DNA of 47,618 nt from Chitinophaga pinensis (GTDB lineage: Bacteria; Bacteroidota; Bacteroidia; Chitinophagales; UBA10324), in contig CAMDDP010000024.1 in NCBI GenBank assembly GCA_945892775.1, positions 1 to 47,618 on the forward strand, given 5' to 3'. A program made the translations under genes and the position numbers. Numbering within the stretch: the stretch's first letter is position 1; each line of letters starts with the position of its first letter. The notes under the pieces are model-generated. The model worked only from the letters and a program-made list of their open reading frames with translations. It searched no databases and was not told the origin of the DNA. Shown in pieces: positions 1 through 9,000 of this stretch.

Positions 1-90
1 TTTGGACAAAGCGCTTTAAGTAAATATGGAAAAATAACTATTGACAATGAGAAAAAAATTATCACAATAACTACAAAGACGACAAACTAA
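1..90 (+). CDS. 3' end of an unrecognised gene (5' truncated by window)
   Basis: The first frame is open from base 1 and ends with TAA at 88-90, giving the last 29 residues of a protein. The tail is polar and rich in Lys, Thr and Ile (it ends KTTN) and has no T9SS sorting motif, so I cannot assign a family. It is followed about 20 bases later by palindromic element A, the same gene-then-element order seen for the RCC1 gene and for the T9SS gene at 23329-23967. The reading frame is plausible, but it is too short to be certain. Confidence 0.5.
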   Translation, partial: FGQSALSKYGKITIDNEKKIITITTKTTN

Positions 91-107
91 AAAACAAAGT
101 AGCACAG

Positions 108-247
108 CAGGTAACAGCGGGTTTAAGAAATTGGCGGTTCAGTGGTTAATTGAACATTTGTGCTTTATCGAAGTTTAGGAATTTTTAGTTACATTTGTGC
201 TAAAAATCCCCGCCTTCGGCAATACCCGACCGTTTTTCGCAAGGCGT
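108..247 (+). repeat. Palindromic intergenic element A (attC-like / dispersed repeat copy)
   Basis: An imperfect inverted repeat. CGGGT at 118-122 faces ACCCG at 224-228, and GGCGG at 133-137 faces CCGCC at 210-214. An inner hairpin pairs 178-188 with 200-209 with one bulged A and an 11-base loop. The left half (112-176) is a clear diverged copy of 24005-24070, and the right end (AAGGCGTATT, 241-250) matches AAGGCGTCATT after 24130. It lies between two same-direction genes. The left end reads GTAAC instead of the CATAAC of the other copies, and the right end (CCGTTTTTC) has lost most of the GTTATG box, so this copy is diverged. Confidence 0.6.
190..197 (+). promoter_or_regulatory. Candidate -7 box (TACATTTG) inside element A
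   Basis: Fits the Bacteroidota -7 consensus TAnnTTTG and lies 66 bases before the RCC1 gene start. No TTG -33 box is found at the usual 19-21 base spacing, so it is weak. If real, the repeat itself would supply the promoter for the downstream gene. Confidence 0.3.
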
Positions 248-263
248 ATTAAAAAAAAGAACT

Positions 264-1634
264 ATGAAAAAAATTTACATTTTAATTTCGTTAATGTTTA
301 TTGCAGCATCAGGATTTGCACAGACAATTGCTGCTGGTGGTGGTCATTCACTAGCAATCTGCAAGGAAAAAGGAACAGTACAGGTATGTGGAAATAATTA
401 TTTCGGGCAACTGGGCGACGGGTCAAGTGTTACAATAAGCGATGTACCTGTTGAAGCAAGTGTTCTAACAGATGTCATTTCCATAGCTGCGGGGTGGAGT
501 CATTCCTTTGCACTAAAAAATGACAGCACTGTATGGGCATGGGGTTGCAATACCAACAATGAACTAGGCAATGGAAATACTAATCACAGTAATATACCAT
601 TGCACATCAGTTCGCTAATATCAGTAAAGGCATTAGCAGGTGGGTTTTATCATTCTATGGCGTTAAAAAATAATGGAACCGTTTGGGCCTGGGGAGATAA
701 TAGTTCAGGGCAGCTCGGAGATGGAAGTAACACCGACAGCAATATACCAATACAAGTAAACTCTATATCAGGGATGATTGCTATTTCAGCAGGAAATTAT
801 CATTCCGTTGCGCTAAAAAGCGACAGTACCATATGGGTATGGGGCGACAACAGCGCCGGACAGCTTGGAAACGGGAACAATAGCGACAGCAACATACCCG
901 TACAGGTAATTTCGCTGACAGGAGTGATTGCGATTTCAGCTGAAGGATCACATACCCTTGCCCTAAAAAAAGATGGTACTGTGTGGGCATGGGGCTTGAA
1001 TACTTATGGCGAACTTGGAAACAGCACCATCAATAACAGCAATATTCCTGTTCAGGTAAACGCATTAACTGGAATCACAGCAATAGCTGCAGGATGGTCT
1101 CACTCGGCTGCATTGAAAAACGACAGCACTGTCTGGACCTGGGGCTTGAATGATCATGGGCAACTTGGAAATGGAAATAATAATGACAGTAACGTACCTA
1201 TTCAGGTAGGCTCTCTGTCAGGAGTGATTGATCTAGCCTGCGGATATTATCATTGTCTTGCATTAAAAAATAACGGCACAGTAAGTGCGTGGGGAAACAA
1301 TATTGATGGACTTCTTGGCAATGGAACTAACAATAACAACAGCAATATTCCCCTGCCGATATCAACACTTTGTCTGGTGGGAAGTACTGTGGATGAAATT
1401 CCAGAAGGACTCTTCTTTTCAATTTTTCCAAATCCGGCCACCGTTCACATCACCATCGAAATTAATGGAAAAGCAACAATTGAAATACTAAATATTCAAG
1501 GACAAATAATAAAAACAACCAACACCGCAGAAAAACAAACCACCATTGATGTATCAGATTTATCGAGTGGGGTTTATATTTTAAAAGCAAGGACTGAAAG
1601 AGGAGTTGCTGTGAAGAAATTTATTAAAGAATAG
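264..1634 (+). CDS. Secreted RCC1-repeat beta-propeller protein with T9SS type A sorting domain
   Basis: 456 residues. An N-terminal signal peptide (ends near ASGFAQ) leads to export. Residues about 25-370 hold seven RCC1-type repeats with the signature WAWGxNxxGQLGxG. The conserved W/Q codons start at 381, 534, 684, 834, 984, 1134 and 1284, so six repeats are in exact 150-base (50-residue) register. From about 379 a Por-type C-terminal sorting domain begins (SIFPNP, then SSGVYILK and the basic end KKFIKE), so the protein should cross the outer membrane by the T9SS and be anchored or released. Seven blades fit a closed RCC1 propeller, a fold generally used for protein binding; the partner is unknown. 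The ATG at 264 is chosen because the signal peptide starts there; a longer out-of-frame start at 197 makes no sense. The gene is bracketed by palindromic elements A and B. Confidence 0.9.
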   Translation: MKKIYILISLMFIAASGFAQTIAAGGGHSLAICKEKGTVQVCGNNYFGQLGDGSSVTISDVPVEASVLTDVISIAAGWSHSFALKNDSTVWAWGCNTNNELGNGNTNHSNIPLHISSLISVKALAGGFYHSMALKNNGTVWAWGDNSSGQLGDGSNTDSNIPIQVNSISGMIAISAGNYHSVALKSDSTIWVWGDNSAGQLGNGNNSDSNIPVQVISLTGVIAISAEGSHTLALKKDGTVWAWGLNTYGELGNSTINNSNIPVQVNALTGITAIAAGWSHSAALKNDSTVWTWGLNDHGQLGNGNNNDSNVPIQVGSLSGVIDLACGYYHCLALKNNGTVSAWGNNIDGLLGNGTNNNNSNIPLPISTLCLVGSTVDEIPEGLFFSIFPNPATVHITIEINGKATIEILNIQGQIIKTTNTAEKQTTIDVSDLSSGVYILKARTERGVAVKKFIKE

Positions 1635-1644
1635 AACGCACAGT

Positions 1645-1780
1645 GCATAACAGGCAATTGCTGTCAGTGGCGTGGCAGTGGCTAGTAGATAAAAAAGTAA
1701 TGAAAATATTTTTTTGCAACTTCGTTGAAACATCAGAACTAAAAACCGCCACCGAACAGCAATTGTCGAAACGTTATGAC
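1645..1780 (+). repeat. Palindromic element B, attC-like
   Basis: Begins 11 bases after the RCC1 stop. CATAAC (1646-1651) pairs with GTTATG (1773-1778); CAATTGCTGT (1655-1664) pairs perfectly with 1756-1765; CAGTGGCG (1665-1672) pairs with 1747-1754 with one mismatch. About 75 bases lie in the terminal loop. Total span is about 133 bases, within the usual attC size range, and the two-box architecture with a conserved AAC/GTT pair is that of an attC site. The right end shares the 12-mer CGAAACGTTATG (1767-1778) with 23187-23198. The rest of the 1635-2012 gap contains no gene I can support. Confidence 0.55.
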
Positions 1781-2012
1781 TTCTTCTGATGAAAACAAAG
1801 ATATTCAGAGAGCAACACAATTTCCAAATGTTAAAGGGTTTCATCTAAAGCCCCTAACCCACAAACTCATCAATCAAATCTTTAATGAAATTGATATTTA
1901 AAATAAATTAAAATTTAGGTCAACAATTAACACCTAATTAACAATAATGTTCATCAGAATAATTTGCCTTTGAAATAGCGTATAATATTTCCATCTTTCG
2001 AAAAAATAAAAT

Positions 2013-2366
2013 ATGCGCTACTTAATAAAAATATTAATAACTGGATTGGCAGTATTAGTTTCATCATATCTTCTTCCTGGTGTAACAGTTGATAATATGT
2101 TAACAGCTGTTGGAGTGGCCGCAGTGTTAGCCGTGCTCAATGCATTTGTAAAACCAGTACTTATCATTCTTACTTTGCCTATTACCATATTTTCTCTTGG
2201 ATTATTTCTCTTGGTTATTAATGCTTTCATCATAATGCTTGCAGGAAAATTTGTTCCCGGATTTAAAGTAGATGGATTTTGGTATGCTCTATTGTTCAGT
2301 ATAGTTTTGTCAATAGTAAACTCACTTTTTGAAGCCAGCAATCGCGAGAATAAAAAAAAGGATTAA
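2013..2366 (+). CDS. Phage holin family 4-like small membrane protein (PF04020 type)
   Basis: 117 residues and almost entirely hydrophobic, with about four predicted membrane segments: roughly residues 4-22, 29-50, 52-76 and 88-108. It ends in a short charged tail (SNRENKKKD). The pattern LxxGVxVxN followed by ALVLAVLNAFVKP-like and LPITxFSLGLF motifs is typical of the widespread bacterial family named after mycobacterial phage holins; most chromosomal members are not in prophages and have no proven function. It is the only plus-strand gene between element B and the convergent M23 gene, from which it is separated by only 24 bases. No phage genes are nearby, so a lytic role is not indicated. 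Confidence 0.85.
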   Translation: MRYLIKILITGLAVLVSSYLLPGVTVDNMLTAVGVAAVLAVLNAFVKPVLIILTLPITIFSLGLFLLVINAFIIMLAGKFVPGFKVDGFWYALLFSIVLSIVNSLFEASNRENKKKD

Positions 2367-2390
2367 CCGTGCTTCTTTTTTTTAATTAAA

Positions 2391-3788
2391 CTATAATTTA
2401 ATAAAAAGTTTACCTCTTAAAATATGTCGAAGTTTATCACTAAGCTGATAGAAATAAACTCCACTTTCATTATTAATCACAATTGAAGTTCGGAGCTCAG
2501 TAATTTCTGATTCAAAAATTTTTTCTCCCATCATATTATAAATTTCTATTGACTGATTTTTCAAAGAGTTTGTTTCCAATATAAAAGCTCCGGTCGAAGG
2601 ATTCGGGTAAATTTTAAATTGAGAATTATATTCATCTTCAAGTCCAACTGCATTATGAGTTATTTCAAAATCAGTAGAACAGGTGTCTCCATTATAAATA
2701 GCACGGAAAGTATAAGTGCCATCAATGGTAGGCAACACTTTTGAGTAAGCCCATGTGCGCACTTTATTGTCAGAAGTACTGTTGTAAGTCCATGAAAGAT
2801 AAGTGGAGCCGTTCGGATTCAGAATACTCAAATCAGCATTCAGCCCATTCACTTCATCTCTAATGAAAATATAAAACTTAGCATAGCCAGGCGCTAATCC
2901 AAGCCCCTGAAAAGGAATCTGAAAAATGGAACTTTCATTTGGCGTTTCAGTTGTCGGGCATGTAGGAACAATCGCATCTGTAGTATTAACTGATACTTTT
3001 TCTAGACCGGTTTCCTTAGCAGGTTTTTGAACTGCCCACCATGATGAACCATTAAGCAAATTGCAAGAACCATAATATGGATCAACTCTTGTTGCTGCTG
3101 AGCTTCCACCCCAAACTTCAAAATGAAGATGTGGTCCCGATGAACTTCCCGAACTACCAACAACACCTAAGTAATCCCCCACAGCCACAGGCTGTCCGAT
3201 AGCTACTGTAGTTATCGAATTTTTTTTCATGTGCCAATATAACGCAACCGATCCATCTCCATGTTGTATAATAACATAGTTTGCTGTCAATGAATTTGAA
3301 GTGCAATTCCTATCAAACTCACCATCGTGTTTATCTATTATTATTCCGGAGGAAGCTGCCACTACCTCTACTAAATTATTATCCATCTTTAAAAAATTAT
3401 ATGGCCAAGTAGAAATATCAGTTCCGCCATGACCATCATATGAATTGGTTCCACAATTAAAATCCTGAAATGCCCCTGTTGTAGTGTTCTGATCAACATA
3501 TGCCGAAAGGTGGTAGTAACTACAATCGTGCAGATTAGCAGAAGATTGCAACGGCCACTGTAATAACGTAACGCTCTGTGCTGATTTTGATGCTTGATCA
3601 TTTATGTGCAATGCTTTTATATTATCGCCGCACCGCTTTTCAATCATTGAATATTCTTGAGGAGAAATGCAGGGATTGCTCGCATCATTTTCTACAACTA
3701 CATTTTCAGGATCGCCCGTATTTATTAGAGTTTTATGCTGGGCATTCACAGTGATTGAAAAAATACAAAAGACAAAAATAATTCTCAT
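2391..3788 (-). CDS. Secreted M23 (LytM/lysostaphin-type) metallopeptidase with T9SS type A sorting domain
   Basis: 465 residues with a short signal peptide (cut near VNAQ). The peptidase domain spans about 110-250: HGGTD gives Zn ligands H120 and D124, YWHM gives catalytic H186, and PHLHFEV gives H220 and Zn ligand H222, so all the key residues are present. A beta-rich region follows (about 290-375, an Ig-like fold by composition), then a sorting domain from about 390 (KIYPNPSTG) ending KLFIKL. M23 enzymes cut glycine-containing peptides, usually in peptidoglycan cross-links; an exported T9SS version is more likely to act on other cells or extracellular protein, but this is inference. It is transcribed alone, convergent with the holin-like gene. 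Confidence 0.93.
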   Translation of the reverse strand: MRIIFVFCIFSITVNAQHKTLINTGDPENVVVENDASNPCISPQEYSMIEKRCGDNIKALHINDQASKSAQSVTLLQWPLQSSANLHDCSYYHLSAYVDQNTTTGAFQDFNCGTNSYDGHGGTDISTWPYNFLKMDNNLVEVVAASSGIIIDKHDGEFDRNCTSNSLTANYVIIQHGDGSVALYWHMKKNSITTVAIGQPVAVGDYLGVVGSSGSSSGPHLHFEVWGGSSAATRVDPYYGSCNLLNGSSWWAVQKPAKETGLEKVSVNTTDAIVPTCPTTETPNESSIFQIPFQGLGLAPGYAKFYIFIRDEVNGLNADLSILNPNGSTYLSWTYNSTSDNKVRTWAYSKVLPTIDGTYTFRAIYNGDTCSTDFEITHNAVGLEDEYNSQFKIYPNPSTGAFILETNSLKNQSIEIYNMMGEKIFESEITELRTSIVINNESGVYFYQLSDKLRHILRGKLFIKL

Positions 3789-3922
3789 AATATTATCTTA
3801 TTTTTTTATAAAGATAACTCAATAAACCTATTTATATAATATTTAAAACTAGAATTTTAAAACCCATGATCAGCAAAAAATCAACTCACGATTTATTTCC
3901 GGGAACTATTCAAACACCCCCT

Positions 3923-4741
3923 TCAGCTAATTAACCCCATGCTCTTATTCCAAAGTTTTTCAGCTACGGAAGAGTCTAGTTCTATATGAATTTTTTTCTT
4001 AGGTCTTCCAGGTTCATTTAAAAAGAATCCACTGAATGTTGCCTCATCATTATCAGCCAGATAAATAATATTCTTAGCCGATATCAAAGAATTTTTTCCA
4101 ACAATTTTTAATAGAAATCGAATCAGAAAATTTTGTGAACGAGCGGCTTCAGTATTGGCAATTCCAACATGCATAATATTCATTACTATTTTATCATTAG
4201 CAATTCTCTTCGCAAACTCCTGAACAAATAAATGATTTCCCAACATTCCCTGCCCCATAGCTCGAAACATTCCATAATTATTTTTTAATGAGAAGTCATC
4301 AAAATAAATTTTCGCACTACTACTAACAAATGCCCCTACCTGTACAATTCTTGCAAACGAAGATTTTTGTAATTGAGGCATCAGCCCTTGAACAATAGCA
4401 AATCTACATAGGTACTGAACTGCAAAATGCATTTCCATTCCATCTTCAGTTTCTAAGCGTTTGGGTAAGATAACGCCTGTTGAAAGCACCAACACATCCA
4501 CCACATCTGTTTTGAATTGTATGGCTGCAATTATCTTTTTCATTCCGGCAATAGACGATAAATCGCCACACACGGCCTCAATATTATTGTTTCCACTAAA
4601 TGATTTAATTTCATTCAGTGCCTCATTGGTTTTTTGTTCGTTACGACCATGAATAATTATTCTATAACCCTTAAGAGCTAGCAACTGTGCAGTTGCCTTT
4701 CCCATTCCACTATTACCCCCAGTTATAACTGCCGTTTTCAT
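3923..4741 (-). CDS. SDR-fold protein lacking the catalytic Ser/Tyr/Lys (probable pseudoenzyme)
   Basis: 272 residues. The N-terminus has a good Rossmann nucleotide-binding loop, TGGNSGMG (7-14), and HGRN (31-34), so NAD(P) binding is likely. The region aligns well with retinol dehydrogenase/WWOX-like SDRs, but where these have AYGQSKLAN this protein has AMGQGMLGN (161-169): the catalytic Tyr is Met162 and the catalytic Lys is Met166. The usual VSS that supplies the catalytic Ser is VGA (135-137), NNAG is LSTG (86-89), and HPG is HVG (191-193). The reading frame is intact over the full family length, so this is not simple decay. It may bind a cofactor without catalysis or act as a sensor. Monocistronic by appearance. 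Confidence 0.88.
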   Translation of the reverse strand: MKTAVITGGNSGMGKATAQLLALKGYRIIIHGRNEQKTNEALNEIKSFSGNNNIEAVCGDLSSIAGMKKIIAAIQFKTDVVDVLVLSTGVILPKRLETEDGMEMHFAVQYLCRFAIVQGLMPQLQKSSFARIVQVGAFVSSSAKIYFDDFSLKNNYGMFRAMGQGMLGNHLFVQEFAKRIANDKIVMNIMHVGIANTEAARSQNFLIRFLLKIVGKNSLISAKNIIYLADNDEATFSGFFLNEPGRPKKKIHIELDSSVAEKLWNKSMGLIS

Positions 4742-4895
4742 TTATCCGATTTTCTATTAAAAAAATAAACAAAGAATCTATCGCAATGTTCAGTTTAATA
4801 TTTAAGACGATTATTAGAATAAAGGTATCAATCAATAAATTAATTAATTACCGTACTTATTCCTATTAGAAAAAAACATAAAAATATTTTTTTAT

Positions 4896-4903
4896 TAGAT
4901 TTG
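4896..4903 (+). promoter_or_regulatory. Candidate -7 box (TAGATTTG) of the chitinase gene
   Basis: Matches the TAnnTTTG consensus, with the ATG 30 bases downstream, a usual leader length. The upstream 25 bases are A/T-rich with no clear TTG -33 box. Confidence 0.45.
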
Positions 4904-4932
4904 AGAACACAAAAAATCATAAAATCATTTTT

Positions 4933-6012
4933 ATGAGAAGAACAAGAATCCTATTATTTTCTTTTCTTTTATTTCATTTAGCGAGTTACAGTCAAAAATC
5001 AAATTACAAAATCATTGCTTACTACACTGGTAGTGGCGAAACGATAAAACAATATCCAATTGAAAAACTCACTCACATTATCTATAGTTTTTTGAAATTA
5101 CAAAATGACACACTCACTTTTCATAACGAACAACAAAAGCAAAACCTTCAACAAATTATTGCGCTTAAAAAAGATCATCCAAATTTAAAAATAATGGTAA
5201 GCATTGGTGGTTGGGGTGGTTGCGCAGGATATTCCGAATTGTTTTCTTCAGCCGAACACCGAAACAACTTTGCTAAATCTGTTATCTCACTTTTTAAGGA
5301 ATACAATATTGATGGTCTCGATCTTGATTGGGAATATCCTACTATTGAAGGTTATCCAGGCCATCTGTTCCAGCAAAGTGATAAAGATAATTTTACTGCA
5401 TTAGTAAAGACCTTGCGAAACGAAATGGGTATCAATTATCTTTTAAGTTTTGCCGCCGGTGGATTTATTAAGTATTTAGAACAATCAATTGACTGGAAGG
5501 CAGTGCTTCCAGAGGTTGATTTTGTAAACCTAATGACTTATGATTTAGTTGGCGGCTACAGCACTGTAACAGGCCATCATACCCCGTTAATTGATTATAT
5601 GCCCAAACAAGAATCAACTGACCAATGCGTGCAATGGTTGCTGAATAATAACACACCTGCTTCTAAACTTATTATTGGTGCTGCTTTTTATGCAAGAGTT
5701 TGGGAATATGTTGAAGACACCAACAATGGATTGTATCAGAATGGAATTTTCAAACAAGGTGTTTCATTCAAAGATTTTGATACTTACTTCAGCAATACTT
5801 CAGGATACAAATATTACTGGGATAGAAAGGCAAAAGCTCCTTATCAATACAATAAAACAAAAAAACTATTTGCCACTTTTGATAATGAACATTCTATTGC
5901 TAAAAAAACAAAATTTATTCGCGCTAATAAACTCGGTGGCATTATGTTTTGGGAATTAGTTCAGGATAAACCCACCGACGGATTGGTAGATAAAATTGAG
6001 GGGCGACTTTAA
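4933..6012 (+). CDS. Secreted GH18 chitinase
   Basis: 359 residues. Signal peptide of about 20 residues (ends SYSQ). The single GH18 barrel shows SxGGW (SIGGWGG, 90-96) and the catalytic DxxDxDxE motif DGLDLDWE (127-134), with Glu134 the expected acid and Asp132 its helper; MTYD and the C-terminal MFWE strand are also present. It should hydrolyse beta-1,4-GlcNAc polymers in the periplasm or outside the cell. There is no chitin-binding module and no T9SS sorting domain, so it is either periplasmic or exported by another route. It is divergent from the SDR gene, 191 bases away, with a promoter-like box in between, and convergent with dnaE. No chitobiose uptake genes are beside it. Confidence 0.95.
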   Translation: MRRTRILLFSFLLFHLASYSQKSNYKIIAYYTGSGETIKQYPIEKLTHIIYSFLKLQNDTLTFHNEQQKQNLQQIIALKKDHPNLKIMVSIGGWGGCAGYSELFSSAEHRNNFAKSVISLFKEYNIDGLDLDWEYPTIEGYPGHLFQQSDKDNFTALVKTLRNEMGINYLLSFAAGGFIKYLEQSIDWKAVLPEVDFVNLMTYDLVGGYSTVTGHHTPLIDYMPKQESTDQCVQWLLNNNTPASKLIIGAAFYARVWEYVEDTNNGLYQNGIFKQGVSFKDFDTYFSNTSGYKYYWDRKAKAPYQYNKTKKLFATFDNEHSIAKKTKFIRANKLGGIMFWELVQDKPTDGLVDKIEGRL

Positions 6013-6082
6013 AATACGCTCTTCATTTTAGAATCCAAATCTTAAAAGAACTTCAACAAACTCAGCGTGACGGAAGAAAAAA

Positions 6083-9000
6083 TTAATTGAGGGCAAGCTC
6101 AGCTTCCCTTATGTCACTAATATATTTAAGAAAATTTTCGTCATAAGATACATAGAGTTCCTTACTTATTAAGTTGAGTTTTATTTCATCGGCAACATCG
6201 TGCACCTCTAAATACAGGGGTATTCTACCTTTGTGGTTCTGCTGAATACCAATTATTTTTTTAATAAACTCATCGTTAACACTTCCAAGTTCAAACCTCA
6301 TAACCAGTTTTTTGACGAGATTGGTGCGCACATCACTGAGCAGTTCAATACTGTTAACATAAAATTCAAACTTGTCAGCAATGTCACGGCGCTCAGTGTA
6401 CTTGCCCCGCACCAACACCATCATGCCTACGTGCTGAAAATATTTATTGGTTTCGAGGTAGGCCTTTCCAAACACAGCAACCAAAATTTCACTCTCAAAA
6501 TCTTCGAGCTTAAAAGAACCAAACGGGTTTCCGTTTTTTGCCGTTCGATGATTCACCTCAGTAATTAATCCAATGAGTACTACATCTTGACCTCTAAAAT
6601 TATCTAACAGATTTACAGGGCAGGTGCGGAAAGCATTTATCTCACGACGATAATCATCCAACGGATGTCCGCTTAGAAACATGCCTGTAACTTCCTTTTC
6701 TTTGTGTAATTTTTCAAACTGATTGAGCGGTTCAACCTGTGGAAAAACAGGTTCCTTGGGGGCATCGTGAACGGTATCGCCAAAAAGTGAAGAGGTCATT
6801 GATTTTTTTTCACTAGTATTTCCGGTGGCCAATCGAAATGCTTTTTCAATCATATTTACTCTTTCGCCTGGAGGTGTGGCAAAATACTGGGCGCGATGTA
6901 CATTGGTAAAACAATCGAAACCACCAGCGTAAATAAGTGCTTCCAATAATTTTTTATTGACGCCCTTGCCTCCTATTCTCTTAGCTAAATCAAAAATACC
7001 TTTGTAGGGACCATTAAGGTTTCGTTCTTCAATTAATGAATTAACAGCAGAATCGCCCACTCCCTTCACAGCAGTAAGGGCAAAGCGAATGTCTCCATTT
7101 TTTACCGCGAACACCTCTTCACTATCATTAATATCAGGGCCGAGCGTTTTAATATTTAGTCGCTTGCAATCACTTAAAAACTTTTGCATTTCTTCCACAC
7201 TTGTCATGTTGTGAGTGAGCGCACTGGCCATAAACTCAGCTGGATAATGTGCTTTGAGGTAGGAAGTTTGAAAAGCAATAACGGCATAAGCCACCGAGTG
7301 CGAACGATTAAACCCATACTCAGCAAACTTTTCCATGGCATCATAAACATCACTTGCCTCCTGTTGAGTAACTCCATTCTTCATTGCCCCTTCACTGAAA
7401 ATTGCACGGTGCTTTTGCATCTCTTCTACATTCTTTTTCCCCATTGCTTTACGCAACAAGTCAGCAGCCCCAAGTGTGTAGTTGGCCATTTTCTGTGCAA
7501 CCTGCATAATCTGTTCCTGATAAACCATGATACCAAATGTTGGCTCCAGAATATCCTTTATCATGGCGTGTGGATAGGAAATAGGACTTCGCCCGTGCTT
7601 TCGTGCAATGTATTCGGGAATTTTTCCAATTGGTCCCGGACGATAAAGAGCATTCATAGCTATTAGATCCTCAATATTAGTTGGTTTGAGCAACTTTAAA
7701 TATTCGCGCATACCAGTACTCTCAAACTGAAATACACCAGTCATTTCTCCCCGCTGAAAGAGTTCTAATGTTTTAAAATCATCAAGCGGAATTTTATCTA
7801 AATCAATTTCGACTTTGTTATTTTTTTTAATGAATAGAATGGCATCTTTCATGATTGAAAGTGTTTTCAGCCCTAGAAAATCCATCTTCAACATACCTGC
7901 ACTCTCAATATATTTTCCTGAATATTGAGTAACGAATAAATTAGATTCTTTGTTTTTAGACACAGGTATGTACTCTCGAATATCATTGGGTGCTATAATG
8001 ATACCTGCTGCGTGAACCCCCGAATGGCGCGAACAACCTTCAAGTATTTCAGCAATTCTTAAAGTTTTTTCGACTAGAGGTGAACTAGGATTTTGTTTCA
8101 GATCTGATAAGTCCTTGCTCTCTTTATAAGCTTTCAAGAAACTCATACCAGGAGTTTCGGGAATCATTTTCGCAATTCGGTTTGCTTCCATCAATGGTAA
8201 GCCAAGCACACGCGACACATCTTTCACCGCCATCTTAGGACCCATAGTTCCGAAGGTGATAATTTGAGCAACCTGATTGCGACCATATTTCTCCACCACA
8301 TAATCAATAACTTTTTGACGGCCTTTATCGTCAAAATCAATATCCATATCAGGCATGCTCACCCGCTCAGGATTTAAGAACCGCTCAAACAGCAATTGAT
8401 ACTTTATAGGATCAATGTTGGTGATCCCCGTACAATAGGCAACAGCAGAACCCGCAGCCGAACCACGACCTGGTCCAACAGACACTCCCAAATCTTTAGC
8501 CGCAGCAATAAAATCCTGAACAATTAAAAAGTATCCTGCGAACTTCATGTTCTGAATAACTTTCAATTCATATTCTAAACGCGTGCGAACTTCTTCATTG
8601 ATTTCGCCATATCTATTTTTTGCACCTTGATAGGTAAGATACTCAAGATATGATTGCTGATCTGGATAGTTTGCCGGAACCGAATAAGCAGGCAATAAAA
8701 TATCGCGCTCTAATTTCAGATTGGTAATTTTAGAAACTATTTCATTGGTGTTATCGAGTGCTTCAGGTAAATCAGCAAAGAGTGTCGCCATCTCTTCCTG
8801 TGTTTTTAAAAAATATTGACTTCCTGAAAAACGCATGCGATTGGGATCATTAAAGTCCTTCCCCATTTGTATGCACAACAAAATGTCCTGCGCTTCTGAA
8901 TCATTCTCATTCACATAGTGTGAATCGTTAGTGGCAATTATTTTTACATTGTATTTTCTTGACCAACGAACCAATACTTCATTCACCTTGTCTTGTTCAG

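Noticed and set aside
534-1300. Direct repeats of 150 bases as a possible CRISPR or satellite
   Set aside because: They are coding RCC1 repeats, diverged at the DNA level and without spacers.
2013-2366. Holin-like protein as part of a prophage or lysis cassette
   Set aside because: No other phage gene is nearby and the family is chromosomal in most bacteria.
7184-7666. 160-codon open frame antisense to dnaE
   Set aside because: It lies wholly opposite a well-supported essential gene and its product is Ile/His/Cys-rich without motifs; a shadow of the dnaE codons.
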